This document shows, in pieces, positions 35,446 through 48,531 of a stretch of 64,000 nucleotides of DNA. Numbering within the stretch: position 1 is the stretch's first letter; each line of letters starts with the position of its first letter. This stretch comes from Haliotis asinina (lineage: Eukaryota; Mollusca; Gastropoda; Lepetellida; Haliotidae), in the NCBI RefSeq assembly GCF_037392515.1, contig NC_090288.1:7371501-7435500 (forward strand). Reading direction: 5' to 3'. Position numbers and translations under genes: made by a program. A model generated the notes under the pieces. The model saw only the letters and a list, made by a program, of their open reading frames with translations, was not told the DNA's origin and ran no database searches.

Positions 35446-35662
35446 GACCCTGATCCTAACTGGTACCGGTATAAGTAAATCTATCCATGATGTTTTATTA
35501 CTTGTATATCTATACCCTCTAAATACAACTGCGTACAAATTCCAAATCCTCACAAAGGGCAATGCATATGTACAGTAAACTAGTCAGAACAAACTCAGAG
35601 GGACCCCTGATTTTACTTTCTTGTAACTATAGTTTGATGTATGTATTTCTGTAGAACTATTG

Positions 35663-35787
35663 CAGATCGATGCTCATAACTGCTGTTGATCACTGGATTG
35701 TTTGGTCCAGACTTGATTATTTACAGACAGCCACCATATAGCTGGAATATTGCTGTTTGCAGCGTAAAACTAAACTCTCTCACTCAT
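35663..35787 (+). mobile_element. SINE-B 3' half
   Basis: TTGATCACTGGATTGTTTGG, GCTGGAATATTGCTGTTTGC, AAAACTAAACTCTCTCACTC. Confidence 0.87.
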
Positions 35788-36369
35788 CTGAACAGAATAC
35801 CAACAAGGCCACACTGAATTATACCTACCAGTCCTGCTTTTTATACTATCTAGTGAAAGTTTTTACTTACCAGTCCTCTTTGTTGTACAATCTGGTGAAA
35901 GTTTTCATTTCATATCTTGAATGATGTTTCTAATCTAACTATTCATAAGCAAAAAAACAACATAGAAGAAAAGTTTAAGTTGAGGTTACTGTTGATTGCA
36001 GGGAACATAAAAGAAGTCAAATTATGGTTGACTTTTTAAACCAACTTATCAAGGCATCTACTTACAAGACTTCTTGGTGGTTGTAGAAATGAGATAAGTA
36101 GGAAGTTCATGCAGAGGAAATTGCTATACCACTTATATCCCAACATGTGATGCAGATCTTTTACAATCTTCCCACATCTGTCACATACATAAAAAACACA
36201 AACACTGGGATAAAATCAAACCCACGGTTATTGGTCTGTGTCACGCTCAAGTGGCACAACTCTGTACAAAGAATTGCAACAAAAGAAACTAATGGACTCA
36301 TGAGAGGAAAACTTTTTGACAAGATGAACAGGATTTTCATAACGTAAAGAAAGATGGAAGATGAAAGAT

Positions 36370-36530
36370 TTCCTAATGGTTAAAAGTGTCAACTTGTTAT
36401 ACCGAAGACCCAGGTTTGCTTCCCAACGTGCCTACAATGAGTGAGCCCATTTCTGCTCTCACTACGGTGATATTGATGGAAAAGTGCCCTAAAAACACAC
36501 TCACTCACTCACTCACTCACTCACTCACTG
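36370..36530 (+). mobile_element. SINE-A copy with (ACTC)n tail
   Basis: TAATGGTTAAAAGTGTC head, GACCCAGGTTTGCTTCCCAA, then an ACTC microsatellite at 36496-36529. Confidence 0.83.
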
Positions 36531-38044
36531 TCTGTGTTGACAATAAAATGATGTGAGTCTATTAGTTTGGTCTTCGTTGGGAGTAGGTTCTTAAAATGTT
36601 ATCGTGTGTAAAAGAAGGCAGATTTGTTTAATCTAAAGACTTCTTCAGTAAAAAGATTGTTAATTACATGAGCGGATGTATAAACAATGCTGATCTTTTT
36701 CCCTTTATCTTCCTCATTCTGTGATTTGTCGGTTCTTAGAACAACGCCCATGCGTCAGTTGTCTGTTGTAATTGAGCTTATTTCAAACGAGCTATCCAAA
36801 CAAACCAATCAACTTGTTCAAAGCATTCTTCAAGGTAAACAAGCTGAATGAGGGTGTGGTGCTGCCTGCAAGCTTCAAGTCAGAATCTCCCATAACCTTC
36901 ATTCATTGAGAACAACCAATACAATTTGCATAGACACTAAGGGTTTATTTTAGCAAACATGTTTCAAGACTGGCACAAATTTGGAACTTACCATCTGAAA
37001 TTCATGTGTTTTAACCCTAACTGCATATAATGCAATAACTGAACTCTCATGTTCATACCAACCAGCCAGATACATGTTTTACCTACAACTCCAGACGTTA
37101 ATTATAACTATAGCAGAATCTTTGTTGACATTTGCAGAAGACTTGGCACCAAATATCGGCCTCTAACAAGGTATGGCTCAATCCCTGTAAACAGTCATCT
37201 ACTTGCAGCATCTTAAAAAAAGCAACAGTCTTTTTTGTTGTTGTTTGTTTAACATTACACTGAGAAATGTATCAGCCTGTATGGTATATTTGTGAGAACT
37301 AATGACCTACCTTACAGGTAACATGTAAACATCCTCTCTGTATGACCTGCACAGGTGTGATGAAACACCTGGTAATAAATGAGTTTCACACTGGTCGTGA
37401 CATCACATTATAAAGAAGCAGTGATCTCAGTGGAACTCTACTGACTAGCGTAAACATCGTGTTTAGACACTCTGTGCAAAATACCTCACGTTACACAAAC
37501 CAAAACACATATTTTCAAACAAACAACTTAACAGATGAAATAAGCCAAAATAGAAGTGTAACTACGATGGTGCTATCCTTACTTCATTATCAGAACTAAC
37601 TCTGCTAAATACATGTGTGATGCAGACATATCACATCCAGATACTGACAGCACTGGGGCACTGTGAGAAGCTTGGATATGTCATGACACTGGGAAGAATT
37701 AACATTTTACTATAAATGCTGCAGAGAAGCCGCATGTTGCCATTCCATGGCACAGAGTTCTACATCTCCTGTCATAAAATCAGAAAAATGTTATCTAAAT
37801 ACACTTGTGAAATAAATGCAAATACAGTTGGCAAGGCATGCAATGGTGGAATTTGTGTATGGAGGCAGGCATGATTAACTTTAGGTTTTTACCTCTGGAA
37901 CTAGGGCTGGGACGGGTCAACATTTTCAACCTGGGTACCCCATCCATTATTAGCCTACCCTACCTGGATACCCATTATGTTAATTCCTGACATCAAATTT
38001 ACATTAAAATATATGCTACGTAAAATATAAATGTTCTTGTTTGT

Positions 38045-38200
38045 TTGTGTTTAACACTGCACTCAGCAATGTAGCTATATGGCAGAATGTAGTCTGTAAA
38101 TGATCAAGTCTGGACCAGACAGTGCAATGATCGACATCATGAGCATTGATCTGCACACTTGGGATACAATCACAAGTGTTAACTAAGCCAGTAAGCCTGA
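38045..38200 (-). mobile_element. SINE-B copy
   Basis: TTAACACTGCACTCAGCAAT, CAAGTCTGGACCAGACAGTG. Confidence 0.85.
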
Positions 38201-38507
38201 TATAAATGAAACACAGTGACCAAAGTAGTTGAGAGAACGAGAGAGTAATGGTTTGACATTGCTTGAACTGTGTTCCAGTTATATAAAATCAAGTATTGAT
38301 CCTTACTCCAGTGTCCAGCCGGACTGGACAAGGATCTGGAACTCTTCATTATAAAAGAATATTGGAAGTGTCATCCATAAATCATTTTGCTTTTATCATT
38401 ATCCGCCAATTTCCAGACTGCCAATCATACAGATTATATGTTGGCAAGTTGACACGAGATGAGACAAAAGCAGGATATGATACTAATGTCTCTGATGTTT
38501 ACAACTT

Positions 38508-38640
38508 CTTTGCGTTTTGTTTTAAGCAATATTCCAGCAATATCACAGGATGGGGGACACCAGAAATGGGCTTTACACACTGTGCCCATGTGGGGACTTA
38601 AGTTAGGTCTTCAGTGTGACGGGCCAACACTTAACCACCC
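38508..38640 (-). mobile_element. SINE-A copy
   Basis: AAGCAATATTCCAGCAATAT, GACACCAGAAATGGGCTTTA, TTAACCACC. Confidence 0.85.
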
Positions 38641-39529
38641 CTGGCCATAACTACAAATACAGAAACATTATCAGTGTGATCAGAGATTTACACCTACAAT
38701 TGCAGGATCCTAGCATGTCCAAAGGAAGCACATTCCCTTTCTCTTTTACATATACATGATTGACTGGTAGGTTTGATCACAGGCAAACCGTAGCGCAAAT
38801 GGGTTGCACAGCATAGAGAATATGACAAGTCTTCATCCATGCGATTAAAAATGAATTTTTCATGTCAAAATAAAATACATGTATCACCATCATCAAAGGT
38901 ATACACCCATTTCTTCACTGGGTTGTGCTCTCACATTTCCAACCCCATGTTGAACTCATGTGAAATATGTTTTATTCAACATATTCAGCACAACTCGTGG
39001 TATATCAGACTGTTCTTCACCTCCATTCCCCCTTCCAGCTTCCGGTTCAACAGAGAGAAGGAACAGGAGGGTATTATTCCATATGGAATAAATAGAATAA
39101 ATAGTATGAAAATTCTAACAATACAATAATATGACAGATAAGACAAAAAAACTCCAACAGGTTCATGATAAAATTAGGCAATATGGTATTTCTTTTTAAT
39201 TTCTACTTATTCTTGGTCCATCACTCCGTTCAACCACAAGCTGGCAAGGGTAACAGAGGCAAAGAATGATCTAAATACCACGAGTGACACTTAGAATGTT
39301 GAATAAAACGTAGTTCACATGAGTAATCATTAAACATGGGGTAGAAAATCTGAGAGCACAACCAAGGGAGGAAATGGGAGCGTACCTTTGATCATGGCAA
39401 TATTTTATTTTGACATGAAAAATATTTTTCGATCCGAAGTGAGGGAAGTACATTGCCAACCTTTGCTCGCTTCCCTCGCATGTATGCTACACAACCCCAT
39501 TTGCCCTACTGTTTGCCTGTGGTTTGATG

Positions 39530-39745
39530 CCACAGTCAACACTATTCCAGCCATCATAACAGCTCTGGTCAGTAAAAAAATCAAGTCCAGGGATCAAAAT
39601 CATGAGCATAGATCTACATAAATGGAATATGATGATATGTGTGAACCAAGACAGCGAGCCACACCAGCCGATCCTGTTAGTCTCCTCTTAAAGCAAGCAT
39701 GGGTTACTGAAAATCAGTTATAACCCAATTCTTCATGGGTCTGAA
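39530..39745 (-). mobile_element. SINE-B copy
   Basis: CAGTCAACACTATTCCAGCC, GATCCTGTTAGTCTCCTCTT, TTCTTCATGGGTCTG. Confidence 0.83.
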
Positions 39746-40149
39746 CATACATGAACACTACCTGGTTGTGATTAATGTACAATAACTCTATAACCTTGTT
39801 TTTGATCTACTCGACCATAACAATTCTTACAGGCTAATGAATGAGACAAGGAAAACCCATACGACAACTCACAAACAGATGCAAATCTGAAGTCACCAGA
39901 AACTATGTCATCAACAGAAATTCATAAAAAACAAAGCCAACTTAGTGTTTCGAAAAAGTCTAACGTATGGCTGGCTGCACTGCATAAATTACCATTTGAA
40001 TTCACCATCAGCATAGGTCAACTTCATGTGTTTCAAAAACTGCAAATAGTACAACTCATGACTTTAACATAAGTAATGCCTTGATAAACCAATGAATCTG
40101 ATCAGTATGTTGCAAAAGAACATTTGTAAGTGAAAAAAAATAAGGTGGT

Positions 40150-40832
40150 TATCTGAGGTTTCAACATGAACCTCACCACAACATGTTGTCCGATGTGAGG
40201 GTTTCAACATGAAACCTCCCATAACACGTTGCCCGATGTGAGGGTTCCAACATGAAACTCCCCATAACACATTGTCGGATGTGAGGGTTTCAACATGAAA
40301 CTCCTCATAACTCTTTGTCTGATGTGAGGGTTTCAACATGAATCTCACCACAACATGTTGTCGGATGTGAGGGTTTCAACATGAATCTCACCACAACACG
40401 TTGTTCAGTGTGAAGGGTTTCAACATGAATCTCACCACAACACGTTGTCCGATGTGAGGGTTTCAACATGAATCTCACCACAACATGTTGTCTGATGTGA
40501 AGGGTTTCAACATGAAACTCACCATAACACTTTGTCCGATGTGAGGGTTTCAACATGAATCTCACCATAACACGCTGTTCGATGTGAAGGGTTTCAACAT
40601 CAATCTCACCACAACACGTTGTCCGATGTGAGGGTTTCAACATGAATCTCACCATAACATGTTGTCCGATGTGAGGGTTTCAACATGAATCTCACCATAA
40701 CACACTGTTCGATGTGAAGGGTTTCAACATCAATCTCACCACAACATGTTGTCCGATGTGAAGGGTTTCAACATGAAACTCCCCATAACACGTTGTCAGA
40801 TGTGAGGGTTTCAACATGAATCTCACCATAAC
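40150..40832. repeat. About 43-bp minisatellite, about 15 units
   Basis: Unit: GATGTGAGGGTTTCAACATG + AATCTCACCACAACACGTTGTCC. The minus strand reads as an open MLKPSHRTTCCGEIHVET-type repeat; frame openness across 43-44 bp units is coincidental. Confidence 0.95.
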
Positions 40833-40989
40833 AGTTAGTCCTATAAGAACGCTTCAAGAAGTGCACCACTAGAACACATGTTTTCACCATCCTTCCCCTC
40901 ACTGTTCCAGCAACCAGAGACATGAAGCTGGTTTAGTATTTCTGGGTCATGTCTCAACAACGATTATGGGTACAGGAGTATGTCATTCT

Positions 40990-41138
40990 TGTTTTAAACA
41001 GTCAGCTAATAAGATCAGGTTCTGAGGAGCTTACTGCATGTTGTCCTATCCAGATATTGTGGATTGGCGTTCATAATTTGATTATTTACGGACTGCTGTC
41101 ATACAACTAGCATACTGCTGAGTGGTACTAAACTAAAC
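40990..41138 (+). mobile_element. SINE-B copy, diverged
   Basis: GCTAATAAGATCAGGTTCTG, TTTGATTATTTACGGACTGC, CATACTGCTGAGTGGTACTA. Confidence 0.75.
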
Positions 41139-41589
41139 AAGAAACAAACAAGTCTTCACATTTTTGTACCTGATGCTCTGATAGGTAGTTGAGTACAAAA
41201 TTGAGTGTCAGGTCAAGGGGTCTTTTTGAATTCTTTGTCCTGTCAAATTTCACTTCTCTGTCATGTATGTTGCCAACACAGAAGGATACAGATACAGAAG
41301 CGGTACGCAGGAGCAGTATAGGTCCATTACATTTGAGCAACATCAGATATAGAGACAAACTGCAGATTGTGTGACAATTCACCACTGAAACTGGCTACAC
41401 AACTGTTGAGACACATGTACATGAATACATTTCCATCTGCTATAAGAGGTGTGACTGTGCAACTAGCCAATTTAATAATCCAAGCATAACTTTCATCACA
41501 AAACACTTCATAAAAGAAAATTACTCCAATATTTTAAATCATACCAACAATACCAGCTGTTTTATGACTTGTTTAACACAAACAATGAT

Positions 41590-41770
41590 CTGTGAGTGAA
41601 TTAGCTTAGTTTCTTCCATGCTTTATCGCAGGGTTCAAGACTGTACCAGACAATCCAGTGATCAACAGCATAAGCATTGGTCTATGTAATTGGAATACGA
41701 TGACATGTGTCAACCAAGTCAATGACTGACCATCTAATCCTGTTAGTTGCCAATTACCTATGATACTAGT
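41590..41770 (-). mobile_element. SINE-B copy
   Basis: ACCAGACAATCCAGTGATCA, ACATGTGTCAACCAAGTCAA. Confidence 0.87.
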
Positions 41771-43847
41771 AATCATCCGAAAGACATTCTTCTACAAAAA
41801 CTGTGGACTGATTTTTTTGTGTTCAAATACATTTTGAACTGGGAAAATGACAGAAATACATACACAAATATTCAGCCATAACAATTCAAATGGCAGTTGA
41901 ATTATCATAACATCATAAATATTTGCAGCTTATGGTTGATCCTGCGCAACACATGTTGCAATACTTACCAGTATAATATATTTGTCTGAGAACATGTAGT
42001 ATCTTGTAACATGAACATTTATCACACACCAATCAATAACAAAGGTCAGCTTACATTTGTGAGAGAACCAACAGACTTGGTCGTAACTCTGGGGGTGTAA
42101 TAACAAAACTCGTATTACACTTGTCGATATATCTTGTCATTGCATATTGAATAACCAATCAATATCACCCCAGTGCTGGGAGATTATCTCTTGGTGCATT
42201 AATTGCTGTTTGCCTTCCAGTGACAATATCTTTGAAACAGGTTAAAATGTACTACATTCACTTGTAAACAGATACATTTCACAATCATGTTATGGTACGA
42301 TATTATCATACAGTAGTGTTCATATCATACCACATATTGACCTTTGAAACTGTCATCTGTTATACTTGACACTCTTCACGCTCCCAATTATCTGATATGT
42401 AATTGCATATAATGATAACTGTTGAAAGAAAATATCATCAGACTAACCAATGCATACACTTAAGGATTACTTTAGTTTCTTTCCTTGGTAATCAGATAAA
42501 TGGAGACGCATAATGACAGTAAAAGAAAGTGGTACTTTCTTTCTTATCAAATTCTTCAAACAACTATAAAATGACATTGAAATTCATTTCGAACATTTTC
42601 TAAATACTTAAAGTGCACAGTTTGATATTCAAAGATACCTCTGATATATATTTTTTTGCAGACTGCTGTTAAAATCAATAAAAAACAAACAAGCAGCAGG
42701 TGCATTCTAAGTTGAGTGCACTCTGTGTGTGTAAGTGACAAACCATACAAACACATACAGGACATAATCAAAATAGCATATTTCACTGCAGGAGCACTTC
42801 ATACTCATTCCCAGACACACCCACTTCCTGGGTTAAACACATACAGTCATAAAGAAATTACACATCATAAGATTTAATTTGTTGTATAACTCTGTACTTA
42901 GAAGTACTCCTAGTTAATCATCATCTATAAGTAATTACCTGAACCAGATGATGAAGTGATTGATAACATGAGCATCTATCTACTTGTTATCTCTCAAATA
43001 TGACATGCAAAAGCCAAATAGCAATCGTATTAATGATACACTTGGTCTAACTTTAAAATGAATTTAAATACACATGTTTATCTAAAAGAATGGGAGAGTC
43101 TACGTAGGTTATACTGACAAGAGAAAATACTGTAAAATACTATCTTGAAAGGTATCTCCAAGATATTATTGTAAGCAATCGATACATAGCCATTATGATG
43201 CAAAGACACTGACTGTCTTGTGATCAAAGAGAACAAGCTGCTGTAAATCTGTTTAACCTTGCATTGTTATTAGTAGTTTTGAGACAGCAATCAGTTATAC
43301 CGGTCAAATAAAACCCCACTTACAAAAGTTGCATTAACAATATAAAAGAAATACAAAAGTTGCTATGTTTCATCGTTTTTTAAACATCAATCAAACTCTC
43401 TCTGAAAAGGTCTTAGTCTCACTGCCAACTGACAAATCCAGACACACCATTAGTCAAACAAGAATTCAAACCCATAATCGATCATTCCTCTTGCTGGGGT
43501 TCCCAAAGGACGGCTTATATCACAGGGCCACCCATACCCCCAGCCTCAACCTCCTGTACGGACCCAAGATAAACAAATGAAACAGCAGCCCTGTCACAAC
43601 ACTGATGACACTGGACCCATGTAGCAATAGAACCTTACGGGTTGATATGACAAGGAAGCACCTGATCCATTCAGGTATCTCTGACACTGTGTGTTTAACA
43701 CGTCTGATATAACCAAGCTCTCCACTGCCATGTGTACATTTTAATTTTTGAAACCAGACAGCAGTTTTTCAATAATTTCTGTAAAAGTCAGTGTAGCAGG
43801 GCGTGGAGTCATCCCACAGATGACATCCGTACCTTGATGGGGTTAAC

Positions 43848-43930
43848 CTCTTTGGTCATGTGGACAAGGCATCCGACTTCGGAACGGAAGGTCTGTCGTT
43901 CGAATCCCAGCACAGGACTCGCAAATTTTG
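43848..43930 (+). mobile_element. tRNA-like pol III head, likely a SINE
   Basis: TGTGGACAAGGCATCCGACT resembles an A-box region and CGTTCGAATCCCAGCAC a B box. I could not pair an acceptor stem, so a functional tRNA is not called. Confidence 0.5.
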
Positions 43931-44456
43931 TGGCCACTACATCAGTCTTAATGTTAATAAAAAATATTGATATTCTATTTCATATACAGCACAGGTGAAG
44001 GTTGTGGATATATCAAATATATTTTAAAACTAAGCAGAATTACTACAAGTTACAAATATTTAGCACTTAAGCTGTTTTGTGCTGTATAAAAATAAAATTA
44101 GTTTCATACCAGTGTTTATCACTCGTATAACAAAGGCATAATTTTAAATGGAAAAACTGCTGGGTACTAGTAAATGCATGTTCACGGATAGTGAAATCCA
44201 TGAAATCAATACGTCGGTTTGTTACACTTCAGTTCAACTAAGAGTTCCATTTAGGGGTCAAAAGGCCAGAGGGGAATATAGGTAAAATGTTATTCTTAAT
44301 GGAAATTACAATAAATCCATAATAGATCTATACCAAGTTGAGCTTATCAACTTCGTCATGAAAATCCGAAAACGCCCTAGTCGTATTTAGAGTTGGAGGT
44401 GTACAGCCTTTGAAAACTGAATATAGCATGATAAATTTGTAATAAATGCGACTTAC

Positions 44457-44735
44457 GGCTAATGATGGGTTGTCATCGCAGTCACGTCAGGTATCCACCG
44501 TGATGCTGACGGTATTTGACAGACGAACGACCACATGAACTTGACAGGTTGTTTACAAGGGCACTTCCGCTTAGCACGTGACCCTCGTGCATCACGTGAT
44601 ACGACGTCATCGGCAATGTCAGAAAGGTAAACAGTGTGAGAAGTTCTGAACCCAAACAAGATATCGCGAACATCAGCGTTCAGCGCAATATTACGAAATC
44701 TACAGGATGGTATGATTAATAATAAAAGGTGAGGA
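44457..44735. promoter_or_regulatory. Promoter-like CpG-rich block, possibly bidirectional; minus non-coding exon ending at 44457
   Basis: Unlike its AT-rich surroundings this block is CpG-dense. It contains ACTTCCG (44563-44569, ETS type), CACGTG at 44575-44580 and 44593-44598, and GACGTCA at 44603-44609 (CRE type). The minus strand shows a good donor GCC|gtaagt at 44456; the plus strand shows AAAAG|gtgagg at about 44730. Inference: first exon of GRAMD4 (minus) and perhaps of the small plus-strand gene. Confidence 0.5.
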
Positions 44736-45027
44736 ACCCGTGGCTGTCAGTAAATCAGCTAAGCGCTCATTATGCATAGCAGCTTTTGTGTCACTGACTG
44801 TTCACGTTGTTTGTGTCAAGATACCGAATCATGTTTCATAACAAGGGTTACAGCCGCTTTTAGAGACCGTTGTCGGGCGATATATTCCAATAATGAATGA
44901 TCGGTAACAGTGTTTTGGTTGAACCGACCGTCACCTTGTAGGTGGCATATTACTGGCTGCAACATTAAACAACATTGTTGTCAACAGCCATTTTAACCAA
45001 ACTAGTAAAACAAACACAATATGTCCT

Positions 45028-45120
45028 TTGTACAATGTGTGGAGCCCATTTCTGGTGTTCCCCGCTGTGATATTGCTGGAATATTGCTTACAGTGGCGTA
45101 AAACCATACTCACTCACTCC
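45028..45120 (+). mobile_element. SINE-A 3' half
   Basis: GGAGCCCATTTCTGGTGTTC, TATTGCTGGAATATTGCTTA, then ACTCACTC. Confidence 0.87.
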
Positions 45121-45157
45121 CTAACTCAAACATTCTTTCTACCTGTCAGAATGTCAG

Positions 45158-45220
45158 TTTTTTTTGTTTTGTTTTGTTTTGTTTTGTTTTGTTTTGTTTT
45201 GTGTGTTTGTGTGTGTGTGT
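45158..45220. repeat. (TTTTG)n then (GT)n
   Basis: Eight or nine TTTTG units followed by a short GT run. Confidence 0.95.
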
Positions 45221-45585
45221 AAATCTGTGAGTATGTTTTATCACTTGTTTACTAATCGAAAGTAAACATGAAATGCTAGTTTGGGTTTCACTACATTAGC
45301 TGTTTTGCAGTCGGCCAGGTTTCAAATGTTCTAATTAGTGCCATTGCCACCAAGTTAGATTTTGCTGAGTATTACTTTTAGTTACAACACTATTTTGCAC
45401 TTTTGTCATGTATATTTCGTTAAAAATGGAATAAGGTATGTATTTGGTACAGAACGTTTTCTTGGCCTAACAAATGTAATGCCTTGTTTCGTTTTTTGTC
45501 ACACTTGAGGTATAAATATGTAAGAAACATACTATGTTTTTGAAATGGTGAAATAGGTTTCATAATACTGTTGTTTGTTTTACAG

Positions 45586-46159
45586 CTTGCAGCTATGTTG
45601 CTGAAAAGATTCAGGAAGCATGCCGCAAGTCAAACTCAGAGGAGGGGTCAGAGGTCAAGGGCATCAGGGAAAGAGAGTGTGTGATGAGCAAAGGCAGCAG
45701 TAAGACACATAGTAAGTCTGCAGGGATGGTGGGATAGCTTAGTAGATAATGCCTTGATGAACTGGGTCCGATCCCCCCTGTTGTGATATTGCTGGAAGCG
45801 ATGTGAAGGTAAACGATCAGGATCTAAACTGCATCGTATCACACAAAGTTTGGTCTGGTTGATGGAGCTCTTGCACTGTGTACAGATTTTCAGTGGGTCA
45901 GCCCCTTTGTATGGAAGCATGCTCACAGGTTACTGATCCCAGATTGAGAAGAAGTCTTTTTATGTTGGTATTTGAAGTCCCAAATGTTTCTGTTTCACAG
46001 GGTATTAGCATGAGTACAAGTGGTGAAGCCACTTCTAGTCACTGTACGGCATTGCTACAACCATTCTGACAAATGCCTCTCTAACTTTTAGATGGCTATG
46101 GCCCTGTGGTAGAAGCCCAACCGAACAACCCCAAGGTTGAGTATAGGGGAGGAGGATGA
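45586..46159 (+). CDS. Unrecognised small protein, last two exons
   Basis: Two exons join in one frame. 45586-45711 follows TTTTACAG, starts with 2 nt of a split codon and ends A|gtaagt. 46092-46159 follows CTTTTAG and ends at TGA (46157). They encode about 64 residues: CSYVAEKIQEACRKSNSEEG, then SEVKGIRERECVMSKGSSKT and HNGYGPVVEAQPNNPKVEYR-GGG. There are three cysteines, a charged helix-like first half and a proline/asparagine-rich end. I do not recognise the family. The start exon was not found between 44.7 and 45.58 kb. Matched phases and splice sites argue for a real gene. Confidence 0.5.
45727..45806 (+). mobile_element. SINE-A fragment
   Basis: GGTGGGATAGCTTAGTAGAT head, GGGTCCGATCCCCCCTGTTG, TGATATTGCTGGAAG. 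Confidence 0.7.
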
Positions 46160-48180
46160 GGTTAACCACCCCAGAGCAGGCCTGCCCTACCCCACAGGAT
46201 GCCACGCCCAGCTCTGGATCTTCCTACCCCTAGACAGACACACATACTACCTCTACATCTTCTGTGTCTTGCTGTTGAACAACACTTCTGTGTTCTAGCA
46301 CTGCATAATTTGGAGTAAATATAGAAATAGTTTTGATTTGTACAATATATTTTTGGGTAAATACATTCAGATTGGTGCATTTTGATCATATTTTATCAGA
46401 AATTATAGAAATATATATACATAATGTGCTTAAACTAACTTCAGTTTTTCCAAAATTTGAAACTGATCTGTATGTTTTAAAAAATATTGGTAATATTTGA
46501 ATCTTTTATCAAACACTAGTTTTGCATTAGATTGTATTCAAGTAATGTTGTGGAAGTACTGTCAAAATCTTTCGTTATTGAACAAACCTTTACGGAGAAC
46601 AGCTCCTTTTTATCGTGAGTGTGACGTTTCAATATAGATTCCATTTCACACTCACAAAATAAAGGTGTTATCCATATAGTTTCTGAAATATTTTACTTCC
46701 CATCTTCCAAAATGCCACTCAAACAAAGCCTTTCATATTTACATTTCATTCTGGAAGACCTTTTCTGTATGTTTTGTTACAATATTTGACTTTACACAAT
46801 GAGTTGTGAGGGAGCTACTGTCTACACAGCACAGCTATCAGTGACTAATGACGTCACACTCTAAGCACTGTTTTTCACAGTAAGATTGTGTCTGACATCT
46901 CACCATAGCTGCCCTGTGTAGAAGATGTTTTCCTCCAACTTGCTAAGCAATGATATTAATTTGATGTATTTATTTTTTGTTTTTAGAAAGATATGTTTAA
47001 ATAAATTTGGTAAAAATACATTTCTTTGCAAGATATATTTTTACTCTTCTGACCAGTCAATGTATTTTTCTGAAGCTTCCAGGGTATATTTTTGCAAAGA
47101 GGCATAGTTCTGTGCAAGGGGGAACCAAGGGGGAGTAACTCTGAAACGTGATTCTGGCAGAAAGGACGCTGTTTACAGGCATTTCTGTGACTTAATTTAT
47201 TGCCAGTGACAGTTACAATCTGTTTGCAGTGAAAATGTACCAATGAATTTCACTATAAACAAATAAGTAAATCAGATGTACTGACATTAAGATTGCGAAA
47301 TCCTCATAATTTTACCTTGCCATTTTATTTGAAAGTTTAAGTCTCACAGTTTTATTCAACTAAGGATAAAAGTTGTAGAACAAACCATCATGGATTCAAA
47401 TCAGTATTTTTGATTTGTATTGCAAAGGGGTAAGTGCAGTAGTTGCAACAGAGAAACCAAAGCAGTATGTGAGCAGGTTAGACCAACCCTTCAAGTTCTA
47501 GTGTTTCATTTGTTGTGTGTGCCCCCTTGTAATACAAACAAATAATGTGACTTGAAACTATGATCATTTGTTAAGCAACTTTTATCTTATCTGGAATAAA
47601 ATCATGAGATTTAAAGTTTCAATTGGTGAGGTAAAGTTAACGTGAGTGCTGGCAATTTTAATTTCACTTTATTTGAGTCATGCTTTTGCTTTAAAGGGAA
47701 ATTCATGAGGACGTTTTCACTGCAGACAGACTATACCTTATAAATGAGTCTGGACCAGACAATCCAGCGATCAACAGCATGATCTAGGCAACGGGGATAT
47801 GATCCTGTGTGTCAACCAAGTCAGTGGGACTGACCTCCTGATCCTCTTAGTCACCTCTTACAACAGGCATCGGTTGCTGAAGACTAATTCTAACACAGAT
47901 CATTTGGGTACTAACCAAACGTTCATCCAGAGAGATATACATACAGCCATATGATGTAAGGAATGCCATGCATTAATTCTCAACCAAGAGCACAGAAAAC
48001 TCAGACCCAAGTTTGCAGAATGTATGTGTTAAATAGAATGTTTGTGTGTGCGTGTGTTGGCCACCATTTGTTTATTGTGTGAGTTGATATGCTATCGACA
48101 TTGGCCCTTTTGTCCACATCAAGTGTGACCTTCACTGGATGATTTTGAACCTTGCACGCGTTTGCTTGGAAAATGTTCAA
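46160..48180. other. Intergenic, AT-rich
   Basis: An AATAAA at 46662-46667 could serve the small plus-strand gene. Otherwise only one SINE-B copy (listed) was seen. Confidence 0.5.
47745..47900 (-). mobile_element. SINE-B copy
   Basis: TCTGGACCAGACAATCCAGC, GTGTGTCAACCAAGTCAGTG, GGTTGCTGAAGACTAATTCT. Confidence 0.87.
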
Positions 48181-48531
48181 TTTGTAGTTATATATATTTG
48201 GAATTAATGGATGTACCCGATAGGTTGATCTGAGAATCGGACGTCAGTTTTAAAGGGAGACGTAGTCGTTCAATACGTTTCTGCAGGGATACTCCTAAAC
48301 ATCTGTATAGGCTCCCTGGTTTTTGTAACGGAAGTTCCAAGGAGTCCTGATGTTGGCAGTCTGCACAATAAATTGAGCGCCTGATTCTTGCTGCTTCCGA
48401 TCTTTCCATCTCACTACCAATGACAACATCACTGTAGTGTCTAGCGTAAAACAGTCTCAACCTACCACATGCAAAGCGAATATGATTAACATTCTAGTCC
48501 TAATCAGCTTTAATAAGTTGGTGCAACGTAT

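Larger units (their letters stand above)
20720..44456 (-). other. Proposed 5'-UTR intron of GRAMD4, no supported gene
   Basis: Runs from the acceptor ATTTCAG before 20717 to the possible donor GCC|gtaagt at 44456. I found SINEs, MITEs and minisatellites (listed separately) but no exon with matching splice sites and a recognisable protein. Stretches such as 19966-20517, 25900-27000, 28440-29780, 36530-38040, 41770-43800 are AT-rich with nothing I can name. Confidence 0.4.

Noticed and set aside
40064..40655. Minus-strand ORFs with MLKPSH repeats
   Set aside because: Products of the 43-bp minisatellite; no splice sites or domain.
43848..43930. Possible tRNA gene
   Set aside because: A and B boxes are visible but I could not fold an acceptor stem or anticodon arm, so it is treated as a SINE head.
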